Source: Tiliqua scincoides
Taxonomy: Eukaryota; Chordata; Lepidosauria; Squamata; Scincidae
NCBI RefSeq assembly: GCF_035046505.1
Contig: NC_089821.1
Coordinates: 164,069,531-164,133,530, forward strand
DNA length: 64,000 bases
Reading direction: 5' to 3'
This document shows, piece by piece, positions 41,601-53,448 of the stretch. How positions within the stretch are numbered: the stretch's first letter is position 1; the number at the start of each line of letters is the position of its first letter. Under the pieces are notes generated by a model. It was not told the origin of the DNA. It searched no databases and worked only from the letters and a program-made list of their open reading frames with translations. The translations under genes were made by a program, and so were the position numbers.

Positions 41601-44301
41601 GATTTTTTTCCCCTATCATTACAGAGCTATTCCTTTTCCCCTCACTTTTTTCTTCACTGTATGATAAACCTATAAAAATGAACCATTTTGAAGGATGCTT
41701 GAAATATGCAGAGGAAGCAAATTTATACATCTGCTCAATTTGCATAATATGATATAAAATTTTGGCCAGTATTTTTTTTTTTTTTAAAAGGTGCATTTCA
41801 GGAGTTGAACTGAAATAACACTAATTGTTCAGCCTGGGGAATTTGAATTGGCCATTTGATACAGCAGTGGTAGAACGTCTGGAAGTTTTGACAGACTTTG
41901 AATAAAGACGCCTAGTAATTTAATATGTGCCCAGCTTTACGCAAAGCATTAAGAATACACTGTCTGTTGCAGGTGTGCTTTTTCTTTTATACAAGTTCTG
42001 CATTTCTGAGCCTGTATATAAACAAACACATGGATGTGTTTAAACGTTAGCTTAATTAGGCTGCAAACCTAACCATACTTTCCTGAGAGTAAGCCCCATT
42101 GAACAAAATAGGACTTACTTTTGAGTAGACGTGGTTAGGATTGTGTCCTTAAGCTAACAAACGTTGTTTACTAGAGTTATTGCCAGTTGCATTGGTGCTC
42201 TTGCACAGTTGCAGTGTGTTCTTCGGTGCATCTGTGCAGGTGCAATCAAGAGCCAGATGTTTTGAGCTCTGTATGTGTTAATTTCCAGAACCGAACTGGT
42301 AGTAATGCAGGGACTTGGTATTCTATGTCAAGAATAGAATTGGGGCAGTGGACATTGTTCTCCAGCTATTGTTTTGGCCCCTTTATTTGGCTGCTGCATG
42401 CTAGTCACAAGACTTGCCAGTTTTTGTTTTCTGTCTGGATTTATCTTCTCTCACCTTTCCTGCATTTAGTCCCAGTTCATGGACTGACACTGAGTAAGCA
42501 CTGAAGTGATCCAAGTTGTCAATTTAGATAGGCAGGGGTCCAGAAAACATAATAGCATCAAGGTATGCCTGAAACAGGAATTGGAATTTCTTCCAAAAAC
42601 ACTTAAGTGACTTCTATGGACCTGTATCCAGATTAATCATCTTACTTTGACTTAATTGCAAAGGCTCTACTCAGTGATTCTCACACATTTAGCACTGGGA
42701 CCCACTTTTTAGAATGAGAATCTGTCAGGACCCACCAGAAGTGATATCATGACTGGAAGTGACATCAAGCAAGAAAATTTTTTAACAATCCTAGGCTCCA
42801 ATCGTACCCACACTTACCCAGGAGTAAGTCCTATTTACTATCATTGTTAAAAGAACATGCATAGTAGCCTGTTAAAAGTACAGATCTGTGTCATTTCCCC
42901 AAATACAGACACATACCATAGTAGCATCAAGTCAAATAAATAAAAAATAAAATATTGAAATAAATGGGGACTCACCTGAAATTGGCTTATGGCCCACCTG
43001 GTGGGTCCCGACCCACAGTTTGAGAAACACTGCTCTAGTCCCTTGACTGGTTATTGCCATCCACGCCAGATGTGGGTCTCTGCCCAAATGCTTCCCAGTT
43101 ACTGTTATTGCAGGCAAGACCAGTTATAAACTGGGTGAGAGTGATTTAAATATAGAACAAGACTTGATTCTTTAGTACATATACAGTCCTCATGTCAGAC
43201 TGAATATGTACAGTTTAAGACTAGATGGCAAACTCATTACAGAAAACAAATGTTCAAATTGGAGCACCTTGGGTTTACCCAGCTGTTTGTCTCTTGGAAC
43301 AGCTCAGCTGGATGACATTTTGCAAATGTGGTAGAAGCTGAGAAGGAGAATTTCAGCAGTGCTGTTCAAAAACATTTGGTGTTGCAGTTAGGACTTCGTC
43401 ATTTTGAAAACTATAAATCACTTTTCTTGTATAGGTATAACAAATTGGGTTGAAAACTGGAAGACTAATGGTTGGAAAACCAGCACAAAAAAAGATGTAA
43501 TAAATAGAGAGGACTTTGAAAGGCTTGCTGAGCTATCAGAAGGCATGGACATCCACTGGGTATGTGATGTGATTAAAAGCTGCTAATTAAACAACTGTTT
43601 TGAAACTTTAAAATATGAATCTTACGTAATAGTATGACAATTTGATTGTTTGTTCATGGAAAAGTACAAGTTGCTGAAGGAGGTGGGTTCCTTAAACATC
43701 CAGAGTGATTCTTTCTTCCTGGTTTTGGGATACTCCTTTCTCTGCAGGCTTCTTGCACTGCATACTATGCTGCTGCCAAGGGTCCCCAAACAGCTGGCAG
43801 TGGCCTTCAGTGAGGGATTTCAACAATGAGAAAAGTTGGAAAAGTGGCTTTTATGAACACAGCTTCTGTGAGAACAGGGAAATATATGGGCTGGGGGGTG
43901 GGAAGTGTTCTTAATCTTTTGTGAGAAAATTGACCCAGGCTTCAAGAGTGGAAGGACAATATGACTCTAACTCCTTGTAAAGTGTTTGCAAAGAATGATA
44001 CTCTGCCTTGTAACATTAAACAAGGAATGGAATGCAAATGCTTGCTCCATCTTCTAAAATGATACAAAATAGGGTGGATACTTTTAAGGGTGTCCTTTTA
44101 GCACACTGGTCTGAAAGCAGACTCGGAAAGTAGAGGATGATGCTGACAGAGGATTCTTTGAATGCAGATTGCTGTAGGCTTGTAGTAATTGCTTTGAACT
44201 TTTGTTGTCAACAGATGCATGTTCCAGGTCACTCTGGCTTTACTGGAAATGAAGCAGCGGATCGCCTAGCAAGAGAAGGAGCTGGAAAAACTCAGTGTTA
44301 G
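35505..44301 (+). CDS. RNASEH1: RNASEH1, ribonuclease H1 (eight exons joined)
   Basis: Cuts RNA in RNA-DNA hybrids; needed for mitochondrial DNA replication and R-loop removal in the nucleus. Exons: 35505-35629, 36739-36860, 37755-37940, 38342-38441, 39443-39497, 40247-40331, 43435-43559, 44215-44301; all GT-AG, continuous frame, 294 codons (human 286). Residues 1-25 form a mitochondrial targeting leader; Met26 (35580) is the probable nuclear start, like human Met27. Hybrid-binding domain about 26-72 ([31 protein letters not shown]). A variable linker follows. RNase H domain about 146-290 with all catalytic residues: Asp153 (VYTDGCCSS), Glu194 (QRAEIH), Asp218 (YTDSKF), His272 (MHVPGHSGF) and Asp282 ([10 protein letters not shown]). 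The tail ends GKTQC rather than the human KQSED. No disruption was seen. Confidence 0.98.
35694..36277 (+). mobile_element. Stacked CR1 LINE 3' ends in RNASEH1 intron 1
   Basis: GTGGAACTCCCTGCC-type blocks occur near 35696, 35742, 35811 and 36004. Only the last two are followed by the downstream CR1 block (GGATTGGA-A-ATTTCTGGAG). Only the final one reaches the CR1 terminus GGGTTCTTCTTATG at about 36277. Confidence 0.75.
36739..36860 (+). CDS. RNASEH1: RNASEH1 exon 2
   Basis: [20 protein letters not shown] then [10 protein letters not shown]. Acceptor TTTCTACAG, donor GTAAAC. Confidence 0.96.
37589..37665. mobile_element. Palindromic MITE, family A (77 bp), RNASEH1 intron 2
   Basis: Starts GGGCACAATCC and ends inverted GGCTGCAACAC. 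TTA on both sides (37586-37588, 37666-37668). The centre is a palindrome around CTACTCAGAAGT and GGGGCTTACTCTCAG. Confidence 0.8.
37755..37940 (+). CDS. RNASEH1: RNASEH1 exon 3 (linker)
   Basis: Ser/Gln/Asn-rich linker with [20 protein letters not shown], ending NEFSYMG like human DTFSYMG. Donor GTAAGT. Confidence 0.95.
38342..38441 (+). CDS. RNASEH1: RNASEH1 exon 4 (first catalytic Asp)
   Basis: [15 protein letters not shown], then [17 protein letters not shown]. Confidence 0.97.
38635..38707. mobile_element. 73-bp TTAA element, family C, RNASEH1 intron 4
   Basis: Exactly 73 bp between TTAA at 38631-38634 and TTAA at 38708-38711. Ends GCCATTTCTGCCCAAC and, inverted, TCAATTTCTGCCCAGC. Confidence 0.85.
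39236..39313. mobile_element. Right end of a Tc1/Tigger-like element
   Basis: CTGGGGGTTCCAGGAACAGA and GGATAATGATGCACCACCTG followed by TA. It matches the right end of the element at 52117-52527. The left boundary is not found. Confidence 0.5.
39443..39497 (+). CDS. RNASEH1: RNASEH1 exon 5 (catalytic Glu)
   Basis: [18 protein letters not shown]. Acceptor CCCTAG, donor GTAAGT. Confidence 0.97.
39762..40060. mobile_element. hAT-like MITE, 299 bp, RNASEH1 intron 5
   Basis: Ends TAGGGGTGTCAAAC and, inverted, CAGGGGTGTCAAAC. Flanks AGCTGGAG and AACTAGAG are a worn 8-bp duplication with six of eight matches. Confidence 0.8.
40247..40331 (+). CDS. RNASEH1: RNASEH1 exon 6 (second catalytic Asp)
   Basis: [20 protein letters not shown] then TDSKFTIN. 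Donor GTAAGC. Confidence 0.97.
40593..40773. mobile_element. hAT-like fold-back element, 181 bp, RNASEH1 intron 6
   Basis: The two halves are nearly perfect inverted copies: CAAGGGTGCTCAAACTTTCA at the start, and the reverse complement of the end is the same string. The arms run about 85 bases. Flanks GTGTAGGG and ATGTAGGG (8 bp, one change). A shorter relative lies at 57222-57352. Confidence 0.9.
42059..42148. mobile_element. Palindromic MITE, family A (90 bp), RNASEH1 intron 6
   Basis: Starts GGCTGCAAACCTAACC and ends, inverted, GGACACAATCCTAACC. TTA on both sides (42056-42058, 42149-42151). Confidence 0.82.
42672..43032. mobile_element. hAT-like element, 361 bp (family D), inverted relative to 707-1068
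   Basis: Ends CAGTGATTCTCACAC and, inverted, CAGTGTTTCTCAAACTG. Flanks CTCTACTC and CTCTAGTC fit an 8-bp duplication with one change if a C was lost at the left junction. It contains a family A-like piece near 42791-42846. Confidence 0.8.
43435..43559 (+). CDS. RNASEH1: RNASEH1 exon 7
   Basis: [20 protein letters not shown] then [20 protein letters not shown] and HW. Donor GTATGT. Confidence 0.97.
44215..44301 (+). CDS. RNASEH1: RNASEH1 exon 8 (last catalytic Asp and stop)
   Basis: [20 protein letters not shown] then EGAGKTQC and TAG. Acceptor TTGTCAACAG. Confidence 0.97.
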   Translation: MHVPGHSGFTGNEAADRLAREGAGKTQC

Positions 44302-44666
44302 TGTTTCATAATTAGAAAGTCCCATCGAGTTTTGAGGAACTGATGAGAGTAGTTAAATCAGAAATGATTAAATTTCTACCCAGCTGCTAAGTGGTTTCCT
44401 AAGTGTGGATACTTACGCCTCTTCCAAAGACCTGTTTTCAGAAATTTAGTTAAAAGGAAGAATTCCAGTTGCTTAAGATGCCTTGGGTTTTAATGTAGCA
44501 CATTGCCAGAGTATTGCTTCGGTTTCATAGTTTTGCATCCCAGCATTGAGTGTTTGAGTTGTAAAACTTTGTAAAGTGAGCAAAGTAAGAAATGTCCAAA
44601 TAGATGAATAGGGGAAATGCAGTCTGTTTGCTGGACAACAGTATTTCTCTCTATTGAGAGTTTTGA

Positions 44667-44672
44667 AATAAA
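44667..44672 (+). terminator. RNASEH1: RNASEH1 polyadenylation signal
   Basis: AATAAA about 366 bases after the stop codon, the first one downstream, with a T/G-rich stretch following. A longer 3' UTR cannot be excluded. Confidence 0.6.
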
Positions 44673-45723
44673 GTTTGAGTTTATGTATTTTAATTCTGTG
44701 GAATTAACTACATTTTGTAAGATTAACAACCTAAAAAAGCAAAGGTTTTGCTCAGTAATATATCAAAGACACAGTATGGGTGATACTTTGTAACCAAGAA
44801 TACATATGATGGATGTGAAACCATATTTTTTTGCATGTCCAGCTGTCTTTTTTGGTTCAGGTCATAAGTATGCAGTGTTTGCACTCTTCTTGCCTACTAT
44901 ACAAAGATTTAGGCTTTGGTATTGGACTGTTCAGAGAAGCTTTGACCAGTCAAGTATTTTTAAAGCATTAGAAGAACAAAAACGATTCTTTAATCACTCA
45001 CAGGGTAGATACTGTGAGTACTACTGCTACTGCAGGAAGTAGTTCATAATTTATTGTGAAACAGTTAATTGCAATTTTGCAAAATTTAAATTTATAACTT
45101 AAACAGTGTCAAGACAGATTTTTTATAAATGAATGATTCCACTGAACAGTTCTTTAACTTGTACAATGATGATGGTGTTACAAAATTCTCTAAAAGGATG
45201 GAAATAGGATGGAAATTTCAACATACAAAAGCTATAGCAAATCCTTAAAAACAAAAGTCATTTTTAAAGGCACTTGTAGCAAGCCAATTCTTCAGCATTG
45301 GCTTTCACTGGTTTTGCCTATTTCACTGGTATTTCACTGCTCAGGACTAGGACAATAACGGGCTTCCCTTTTAGCCTTACAATTAACAATGACACTATAG
45401 TGAAATACATCTCCACCACCCCAAAGGCATTCTTGGATTATGCAACTTCTGGCTGCAGTCAAATAACTGGCTAGTTGACATATTTGACTATAATTAACCA
45501 TCCTGTCAACTTTACTATCGTAAGTACAGTTGCATTTCATCTTAGCCATAATTAACTTGCAGCAAACAAAACAAACGAAGGCAGAGAAGCATATGTGTGC
45601 ATGCTCACAAACATGTAGAGAAAAGCAGCTTAAATAATGAAGCTGATTCCTCTTACTAAATGTCTGAGAACAGAGAATGAAGCTGCTGTTCTCTCAATGA
45701 GTTTCAGTTCCTACCTCAATTGC

Positions 45724-46066
45724 AAAAGAGGGCAACTAAGATGATTGCTGGGCTGGGGCACCTTCCTTATGAGGAAAGGCTATGGTGTTTGGGCGACTTC
45801 AGCCTAGAAAAGAGACACCTGAGGGGGGGACATGATTGAGACATACAGAATTATGCAGGGGAAGGATAAAGTGGATAGAGAGATGCTCTTTACACTCTCA
45901 TATAACACCAGAATCAGGAGACATCCACTAAAATTGAGTGTTGGGAGAGTTGGGACAGACAAAAGAAAATATTTCTTTACTCAGCATGTGGTTGTTCTGT
46001 GGAACTCCTTGCCACAGGATGTGGTGACGGCATCTGGCCTGGATGCCTTTAAAATAAGTGCCTTTG
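45724..46066 (+). mobile_element. CR1 LINE, ORF2 C-terminus and 3' part
   Basis: The translation in one frame gives the CR1 ORF2 end (MIAGLGHLPYEERLW..., then [10 protein letters not shown]). It is 5'-truncated, and the last CR1 bases are absent. Confidence 0.8.
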
Positions 46067-46292
46067 TTCAGGTGATTTAAACACAGCCTTCTGACCTTTG
46101 TGATGTTAAGATAGTCATTAAGACAACAATCCAACAATCAGTCTCTCTCCAGACCCTTAGAAAGAATTATCTTTCTTTCATGTGTTCAGGGGGGAAGGGA
46201 GGGGGGTGCTTGGAGAGAGAATGATTGATGGATTGTCAGCTGGCTGCCCTCTCTCTAACTATTGTAAAGGACTGTTTTCCTTTCATTTAAAG

Positions 46293-46728
46293 CAGGGGTG
46301 CCCAAACCCTGGCCAGGGGGCCACTTGTGGCCCTCAGGGGCGCCCAATCCCCAATGAGCCTCTGGCCCTCTAGAGACTTGCTGGAGCCTGTACTGGCCCA
46401 ACACAACTGCTCTCAGTGTGAGAACGACTGTTTGACCTCTCACCTGAGCTGTGGGATGAGGGCTCCCTCCACTGCTTGCTGTTTCATGTCTGTGATGCAG
46501 CAATGGCAGTGAAGGAAAGGCCAGCCTTGCTTTGTCCAAGGTCTTTTATAGGCCTTGAACTACTGCAAGACCTTCATTCATTCATATAAGTTCCATCTCT
46601 AATATATTCATTTATGTAAATTTATTCCAATTTGAAATGTAAATTCTTTTTTTCCCCAGCCCTGGTTCCACTGACACAGTGTCAGACAGATGATGTGGCC
46701 CTCCTACCAAAATGTTTGGACACTCTTG
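46293..46728. mobile_element. hAT-like element, 436 bp
   Basis: Ends CAGGGGTGCCCAAACCCTGG and, inverted, CAAGAGTGTCCAAACATTTT. Flanks ATTTAAAG (46285-46292) and ATTTAAAT (46729-46736), 8 bp with one change. Confidence 0.82.
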
Positions 46729-47770
46729 ATTTAAATGGTCCTTCTCAACATGTTGAGATAAAAATCTCTACAACAGTAAGAAAAGCATTTTAAAGGGGTG
46801 CATTTTTCCCCTTCTCCAGGGATCAGCACATTCCTTCTCATTTGCGGTGGCCATTCGAGTTGAGTCAAATCCATGTATAACATGGTTGGACCTGTATGTG
46901 CAATTTTAGCTTTATGCATTGACGAACATAAACCCAATGTAAGATGAGCAGCACCTATCTTTATATTGCATGAACATGCATTAAATGGAATATTTTCTTA
47001 AACTGACTCTTGAAACCACACAAGGTGATCAGTACTGTTTTTACTAATTTATAGTACACATAATTGCTTTGTTCCTTTGAAATGTAGTAATGAAGTGGGT
47101 CTCATAGTTTGCTAGCAGTAGTTGGGTATCAAATACTATACAATTATGGAATTGTAGAAGGCAGTTTTCACATGAGGATGGGGTAGGGGTTTCTGCCACT
47201 CAGGAAGCAGCACATAATTTTCTTGCAGGGGCTTGAATTAATAAAATGTAGGATAGAAATCCCCTGTTAGCCAGTTGGCACTTGCTGAAGTGGGGAAAGG
47301 ATTTATAAAACTGAGCTTTACAACTAGATGTTACACAAAACATGTAATGTGGACCTATGTGTATATTTAATAGTGAGCAGGGTGAGCTTTGAAATGAAGC
47401 AAACTGGTAGAGGGATAACAGGGGATTTTACCCTATTAGGGGAGCTGCTCCTGTTTGTATGTACATCTTCCCCATCACACAACTTTAAACAAAAAGGGAG
47501 CAGAATCATTGCACATGCAAAATCTTAACACCCACTGTCCCGTCCCAATCCATTTTGTGCTCCCCTGAATGCTATTTTTTTTTGTTTAAAAACACTAGAC
47601 CATGATTTGACCAATGTCCTATACCATCTCTCGATATCTTTTGTATATTCCATAATGCTTGGCGGCTTTGCATATGTTTAGTTCAGAGCAGAACGCTTTG
47701 TGCCAATCTGCCCATATCAGGCAAACAGGGCTTCAAGTGTTCAAGTGTGTCTCGTGCAAAATGTAGAAAT

Positions 47771-47850
47771 AGCCTATAAACTTTATTAACAGTATATAAT
47801 TTTCATAACAAGTTCACAAAATGATTTACGGAAAAAAAACAAAGGGCTCA
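47771..47850 (-). mobile_element. LINE/SINE 3' tail fragment, minus strand
   Basis: The reverse complement reads GTAAATCATTTTGTGAACTT...AATTATATACTGTTAATAAA, the same tail type as 56398-56500. Confidence 0.45.
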
Positions 47851-48078
47851 TAAACTAAAAAAAAAGGCAGATCACAAGCAGCAAACATCCACTAGAAAAG
47901 ACCTTAGGCTAGGGTGAAAAGGGTCAGTTACACACCCCCTGCCAAACAGAAGAGGAGCACCACTTGAACAAGTGACTCTTGCCCAGTTTACAGGGGATTT
48001 AGCTTTTTCTGTTTTGGTTATAAGGTGATGTGCTAATAGACTTAGTGGACACTTGTCGAGTTTCTGGGCAATATAGAG

Positions 48079-48426
48079 CAGTGGTTCTCAAACTTTGAGG
48101 GAGCTTTACTTCCTTCATAAGTTCTTGCAGGGGAGGGGCTAGGGCAGCCACAATCTCCTGCGTTTTGCAGGAGGTGCTTTGCACCCGCTTCTATTGCAGG
48201 TTCCAAGCGTTGGGGAGCACTGTGGAGGGCTGTGCAGGGCTCCCCACACCTCCTGCTGCAGCCCTATATTGTACATAGTAAGTCACAAGCACCCCCTCTC
48301 GCACCCCGTTAGCGATGCGAGCCTGCAGATCGCGTCGCTGCCTCCCTCCCCCACCCACCCCTTCAAAGGATGGGGGACGTGCTACACGAACTAGTGGGTT
48401 GAGACCTGCCAGTTTGAGAACCACTG
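48079..48426. mobile_element. hAT-like element, 348 bp (family E)
   Basis: Ends CAGTGGTTCTCAAACTTTG and, inverted, CAGTGGTTCTCAAACTGGC. Flanks ATATAGAG and ATATTGAA, six of eight matches. Same family as 22712-23178 but with a shorter interior. Confidence 0.8.
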
Positions 48427-51400
48427 ATATTGAATCTTTATCCCCAGTCCCCCTGAAAACCTTCCTTGTTCCTAAAGGAGGGGTGGAGAACATGAGGAAG
48501 AGAGAAGTGCTTTATTGTGAGGATAGTGAACACATCTATATATCACAATCCTTTATTCCTGCACCTTCTAGCACATGTGGCACTACTTTCGCTAAATAAA
48601 ACAAGCATGGAGAAAACAATTTTTAAAATCTCAAGTGTTATAAGCCACAATTAATTAGTCATGTTTCTCTAAAATGGAAGCAACTACAGTTGTGCAGAGG
48701 GACAAATGCAAGTTTTACAAGCTTGTGTTTGCCCACCTGGGTGCCCTGCAACTTGACTTTGCTGGTGTTCTGGTTCTTTGAAGATTATTAATGACCTTTC
48801 AGGACCAGTCTTCTATTCTTCATCCATCAAAGAGCGTGGGGCTGGTGATTGTTCTCTCCTTGAACTTACAAGGCAAAAGTCATTTGCTGATCTCCCTGGG
48901 AGGTGATGGCTCAGAATACACAGCAGATGTTTTCCTCAATCATTGTTCTCCCTCCTAGAGCTTTTCCCCTTCTGCTGAGGTTATTGCTTATTTTACCATG
49001 AGGAGGAGATGTTGTCTATGAAGAACATCGGAGCAAGATGTGATACTGCTATTAATGGAATACTGTGGGTGGAGTTGTTTCTGACCCTTTGATGGTGGGG
49101 TTATTTTCTTAGCAAAATACTTTCATATAGGGCTGGTTCTTCCCTGTCCTATATGCTTTGATTTCTAAATTTATTGGGTTGGAAGCAGCAGTAGAGTACC
49201 TAACTCTAGAGTACCTCCCTAGAGTTCCTGCATATCCCCCAAATTTATTACTTTTGCAGAAGGACCATTTCTTAAGCAATGTCTAGTAATCCTTTGAAAA
49301 CATGATCCAGAACATCTGACAGCTACTAGCTAAACTGAAGTTTTGGGGATAGGGAAAACATTCATGCACTGGAGGAAGGGCACCATGCCCTTTTCTCACA
49401 CAGGAAGGTTGTTTCAGGGGAATCATTAAGCTGAAGCAAACAAAAACTCTGACCTGTCCCTTGCACTACCACCTTCAGCTTCCCTCTTCCTGGGCTTGTT
49501 AAGCTTGAGCTACAGCATTCTCTAGCTCCTCTTACCGAAGTTCAATCACAACACAAAGACACAATAGTGTTCCAATTGGATTTACAATCACTGTGTTGAT
49601 GGACCACATAAGGAAAAATGTGACTATTTAAAAACAACACCCCTAATCTAGCATATATACATCTCATGTTAATTATTTGCTGATGGAAGGACCCTAAACC
49701 ACTTAAAATGGAGTACTGGATTAATAAACAGGATCAGGTAGTCCTGTGATGCATAAAGTATCAGAAAAGATGCAAGTTAAATAGGAAAATATGATGATAT
49801 AAGGCACTGGTGGCCTCTGGTAAAATGGCCTAGATTAGTTTATCACCTAATCACACAACCACACATCTACATGAGAGAGACAGGCAGGCAGACACATGCC
49901 TATTCACACAATGTATCTACATGTTAAAAAGACAACTACCAATATATCTTAATTCTTTATGGTAGAATTAAATGAAGACTGAGGAGGGGATATGGGTTAA
50001 TATTGTGATATTTTGTTCAAATTTTTAATGTAGCTAAACATTACACTAAGTGACATTTTTGAAGTGTGGAAATAGGTATATAGATGGCTGTGTGGTCCAG
50101 TATGATTGAATAATAAAATCCCTTTCAAAGGTGCCATTGCTCAAGGTATGCTGCATTGTAAATTAAGTATGTCAGATTGTTCCATGTACAAGTAGACCCC
50201 TGAAACATTGAATCCATGACCAACTTTGGCTCTGCAAAGCTCCCCTCCCCCAAATCTTAGTTTGAAAAAGATCAGTTTTGCACTGCTTAACTTGCTTAAC
50301 CTGAGCTTATGAGACCTGCAAATCAGATGGCCTAATGCTGACAGTTGAGTCTCAGCTGCTCTGACCAGTCTTCTGAATTGAACTGAAAGATTTAAGAAAG
50401 TCTTCTATTACTCGCACCTTTAGAGCTCATTTTCTCTCTGCCTATCTGTCTTTTTCAGACAGCCTTCTGGCCTGCTTAGCTTAGAAGAAATTCCTTCAGT
50501 TTTGCCTAGAGGGACTAAGGGGGTTTTGCGAGGAGGCATCTGACTCAGAATTGATTTGCTCAAGCATTTCGTGAGGTGTGTTTCTAGTAGTCCGGGGAGC
50601 TGGAGAAAATGCAGGCCTGGAGGCATCCACAGGAGCAGACAGTTTAGAAAAATCCTGCTGATCGCTTCTGATCCTGCCCTGTGTCAGTTTTGGATGCACC
50701 AGCAAAATAAAAATCATTTGATACTTGGCAAGCTGTGCTCGGCATATGCTTGGAAATCCACAAGCGAGAGGGGAGCTGAATTAAAAATAATTGAGGAAAA
50801 AACCCACCAAGATGTAACATTTGGTGTTTCCTCAGGCTCCTACTGTGAGCAGTGTCTGCCTGGAATATAATGTTCAAGGATATGTATGTGAATATAGATT
50901 GAGCCTTAAGCACAATAAATTCTTAGGGTCCTGCTCAGCCTGGCAACTCTCCCCATTCTCTCCTGCTAGATGAAAGGCAATAACAACACCCAACTTTTCC
51001 CCTCTGCAGGCAGGTCCCAGTTGATGACAGCTTTCCACTTGATTGCTTATGTGGCAGCAGAATCAAAGGAATAAGATGGAGAGCTTGAGTGCACAGTGAA
51101 GCTGTAATACCTGATCTTTGTCCTCTGGCATCAGAAATGCACAGCCTGTCTCTTGGCCTGATTTCCAACCTTACTCTTGCCTTCTAGCTGCATTCTAGAA
51201 GTCTTAGCCTAGTATTACCGATGGCAACGCTCAGTCCTTGTGTGTGTGTATGTGGGGAGGGAACATTACAGCTGTGATTCCATGCATGCTCCCTGGAAGT
51301 ATAAGCCCATTTGCCAAACTGAATTGGTCTGCGTGCCAGCAAAAGGAGATTTCCTTACAATATTTTGAAAGCGTATTTATAATTGAAACCTGCCCAATTA

Positions 51401-52116
51401 TGGAACTAGAAGAATGCTCAGGTGAGTATAACAAAACAGTATTGCCCTTGGCTGTAACAGACCAACTGAGTAACACAGTAACTCAGTGAATATGTGTGCG
51501 TGCTCAGGCCAAGATGCAGAACCTTCTGGAGCTTGTAGTGGAAGGTATCCCTCCCCTCTCCTATTTGGCTCCAAGCACTCAAGTCAAAGGGCACCTGCTC
51601 AGTTCCTTCCAACCGCAATGGAGGCACAACAATTAAAAAGTACACATCTGCAGCAGAGAGTGTGGTTTTGTGACTGTACCAAGAGCCAACTGCAGAACAT
51701 CAGTTGCCTGTTACTCTGCTTTCTTCTCCATGGCCTCTGCGGTCCCACAGGTGGGCAGTTAGGGAGTTCCTACCTGGCAGATGGGTCCTTTGTCCAAAGA
51801 TACACTGCCAAAACTGTCCTCTTTTACAGCATTGGTGTCCATGGCATAATGCTTCACATATGTCAACAAGGAGGATTTGATTGCTTCTTGCTTAGGATCA
51901 AAATGAAGGTGCTTCTTTGTAACAGCACAAAAGATGCCATTTTCTTAAAGAATGTTTTTTTCAATCACTGGGAATCTCATTCCCCAATGAGAGAGGATCT
52001 CCATCTGTCTAGCTGGGTGAGCTTCCTCTTCTTTCTGGTAGCCAAAACAACACGAGCTTGGTAAGCCCCAAAGGTCAGAGGATCAATCTGACTATACCAG
52101 GAACTATTTGTATATA

Positions 52117-52527
52117 CAGGTGGGACCTTGGTATACCCTGATTTGGTATACCCTGATTTGACTCACCACTGATACTGAGGTCCACCTTTAAATGCCTTGT
52201 AACAAGGAAAACACTAAAAGCCAATTTCCTACCTTAGCAGTGTTAATTATAATTTCATTCCATTAGATTCCATTATTTACCCCATCTAGTGCCTGAATGC
52301 CGTATAGTGTCTATATACCAATGCATTCTGGGCTGATAATGGAGGAGTAAGAAACCTGGAAGTGGGTCTTTAAGCTATTTCTGCCCAGCGTTGCCTATTT
52401 GCAACAGGGATCAAACACGTACACCTGTGGGCTGGGCAGAAATGGGTTAAAGCTATTTTTCCACTGATTTTTTTAATCTACTGGGGGTTCCAGAATGGAA
52501 CGCTTGTGGATAATGAGGCATGAGCTG
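52117..52527. mobile_element. Tc1/Tigger-like DNA element with a nested 73-bp element
   Basis: Ends CAGGTGGGACCTTGGTATAC and, inverted, CAGCTCATGCCTCATTATCC, with TA on both sides. A 17-base segment near the left end (TTGGTATACCCTGATTT) is directly repeated. Family C copy 52374-52446 interrupts it. Confidence 0.65.
52374..52446. mobile_element. 73-bp TTAA element, family C, nested in a Tc1/Tigger-like element
   Basis: Exactly 73 bp between TTAA at 52370-52373 and TTAA at 52447-52450. Ends GCTATTTCTGCCCAGCG and, inverted, CCCATTTCTGCCCAGCC. Confidence 0.88.
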
Positions 52528-52637
52528 TAATGATATTTCCTAGGGAAATGACAGCCTCTCTCAACGTACTCTCTCAGCTTAGGGGAAGGGGGAAAAAACA
52601 CTCTTCTAAAGTTATACAGGCAGAAGTCATTAAATTA

Positions 52638-52819
52638 GGGCCAAATCCTATCCAATTTTCCAGCACCAGTGCAGCCGTGCCAATGGGGCATGCACAGCAT
52701 CCTGCAGTAAAGTGACAATCATGGAGGCCTCCTCCAGGTAAAGCGTTTTTTCCATTTTCTCAAAGCTGCATTGCAGCTGCACTGTGACTGCCATGGGAAA
52801 GTTGGATAGGATTGGGCCC
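52638..52819. mobile_element. Palindromic MITE, family B (182 bp)
   Basis: Ends GGGCCAAATCCTATCCAATT and, inverted, GGGCCCAATCCTATCCAACT. TTA on both sides (52635-52637, 52820-52822). Family A follows directly at 52823. Confidence 0.85.
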
Positions 52820-52822
52820 TTA

Positions 52823-52908
52823 GAGCCCAATCCTATGCATGTTGACTCAGAAGTAAGTCCCATTAGAGTCAATGGGGCTAACTCTCAAGAAAGTGTGGAT
52901 AAGATTGG
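52823..52908. mobile_element. Palindromic MITE, family A, abutting family B
   Basis: GAGCCCAATCCTATGCATGT to GTGTGGATAAGATTGGGCTG, with the central palindrome AGTAAGTCCCATTAGAGTCA. Confidence 0.78.
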
Positions 52909-53375
52909 GCTGTCAGTAGCATGTCTGCACTGCTGAGCATATTGTTGATTGCAAGGGAAAACAGTGGCTTCAACTATTTCTCTGCAAAGCTATGCAGGGA
53001 TAAGGCTGGCCTACCTTCCAAGTAAGACATTCAAATCAAATATGGGTATATCACATCAAATAGCAGGAGACTCAAATATCTACCATTTGAAGGGGGAAAG
53101 TCTGTTTAATGTGAAAACAGACAATTCCTTTGTATGGATAAAAGAAACAAAGATAGTTGCTAACTCGATAACTCAATTGAAATCTTTCATACAGGGATGA
53201 CCCAACCAGATCCACCACTTGATGCCACTGCCCCCACAGGTGCCACTGTCACCCCCCCCAAAAAAAAACCCCCAAACAAAAGCAGTCACCTCATTCCCAT
53301 GTGACCCTTTCCAGCAAAACAGGGAGTGCAGGTCATGCTGGGAATTCCCATCATGGCCTGCACACTCTGTTTTAA

Positions 53376-53448
53376 CCCATTTTTGCCCAGTCCTTAGGTG
53401 TACACATTTTATCCCTGTTGCATATATGCAACGTTGGGCAGAAGTGGC
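53376..53448. mobile_element. 73-bp TTAA element, family C, opposite orientation
   Basis: Exactly 73 bp between TTAA at 53372-53375 and TTAA at 53449-53452. Confidence 0.88.

Noticed and set aside
51486-52064. Longest plus-strand reading frame in the window outside the genes (192 codons)
   Set aside because: No recognisable domain and unremarkable composition. One minus frame across 51900-52060 faintly recalls a peroxidase-like FG.QE motif, but only a few residues agree and the rest does not follow, so no gene or pseudogene is called.
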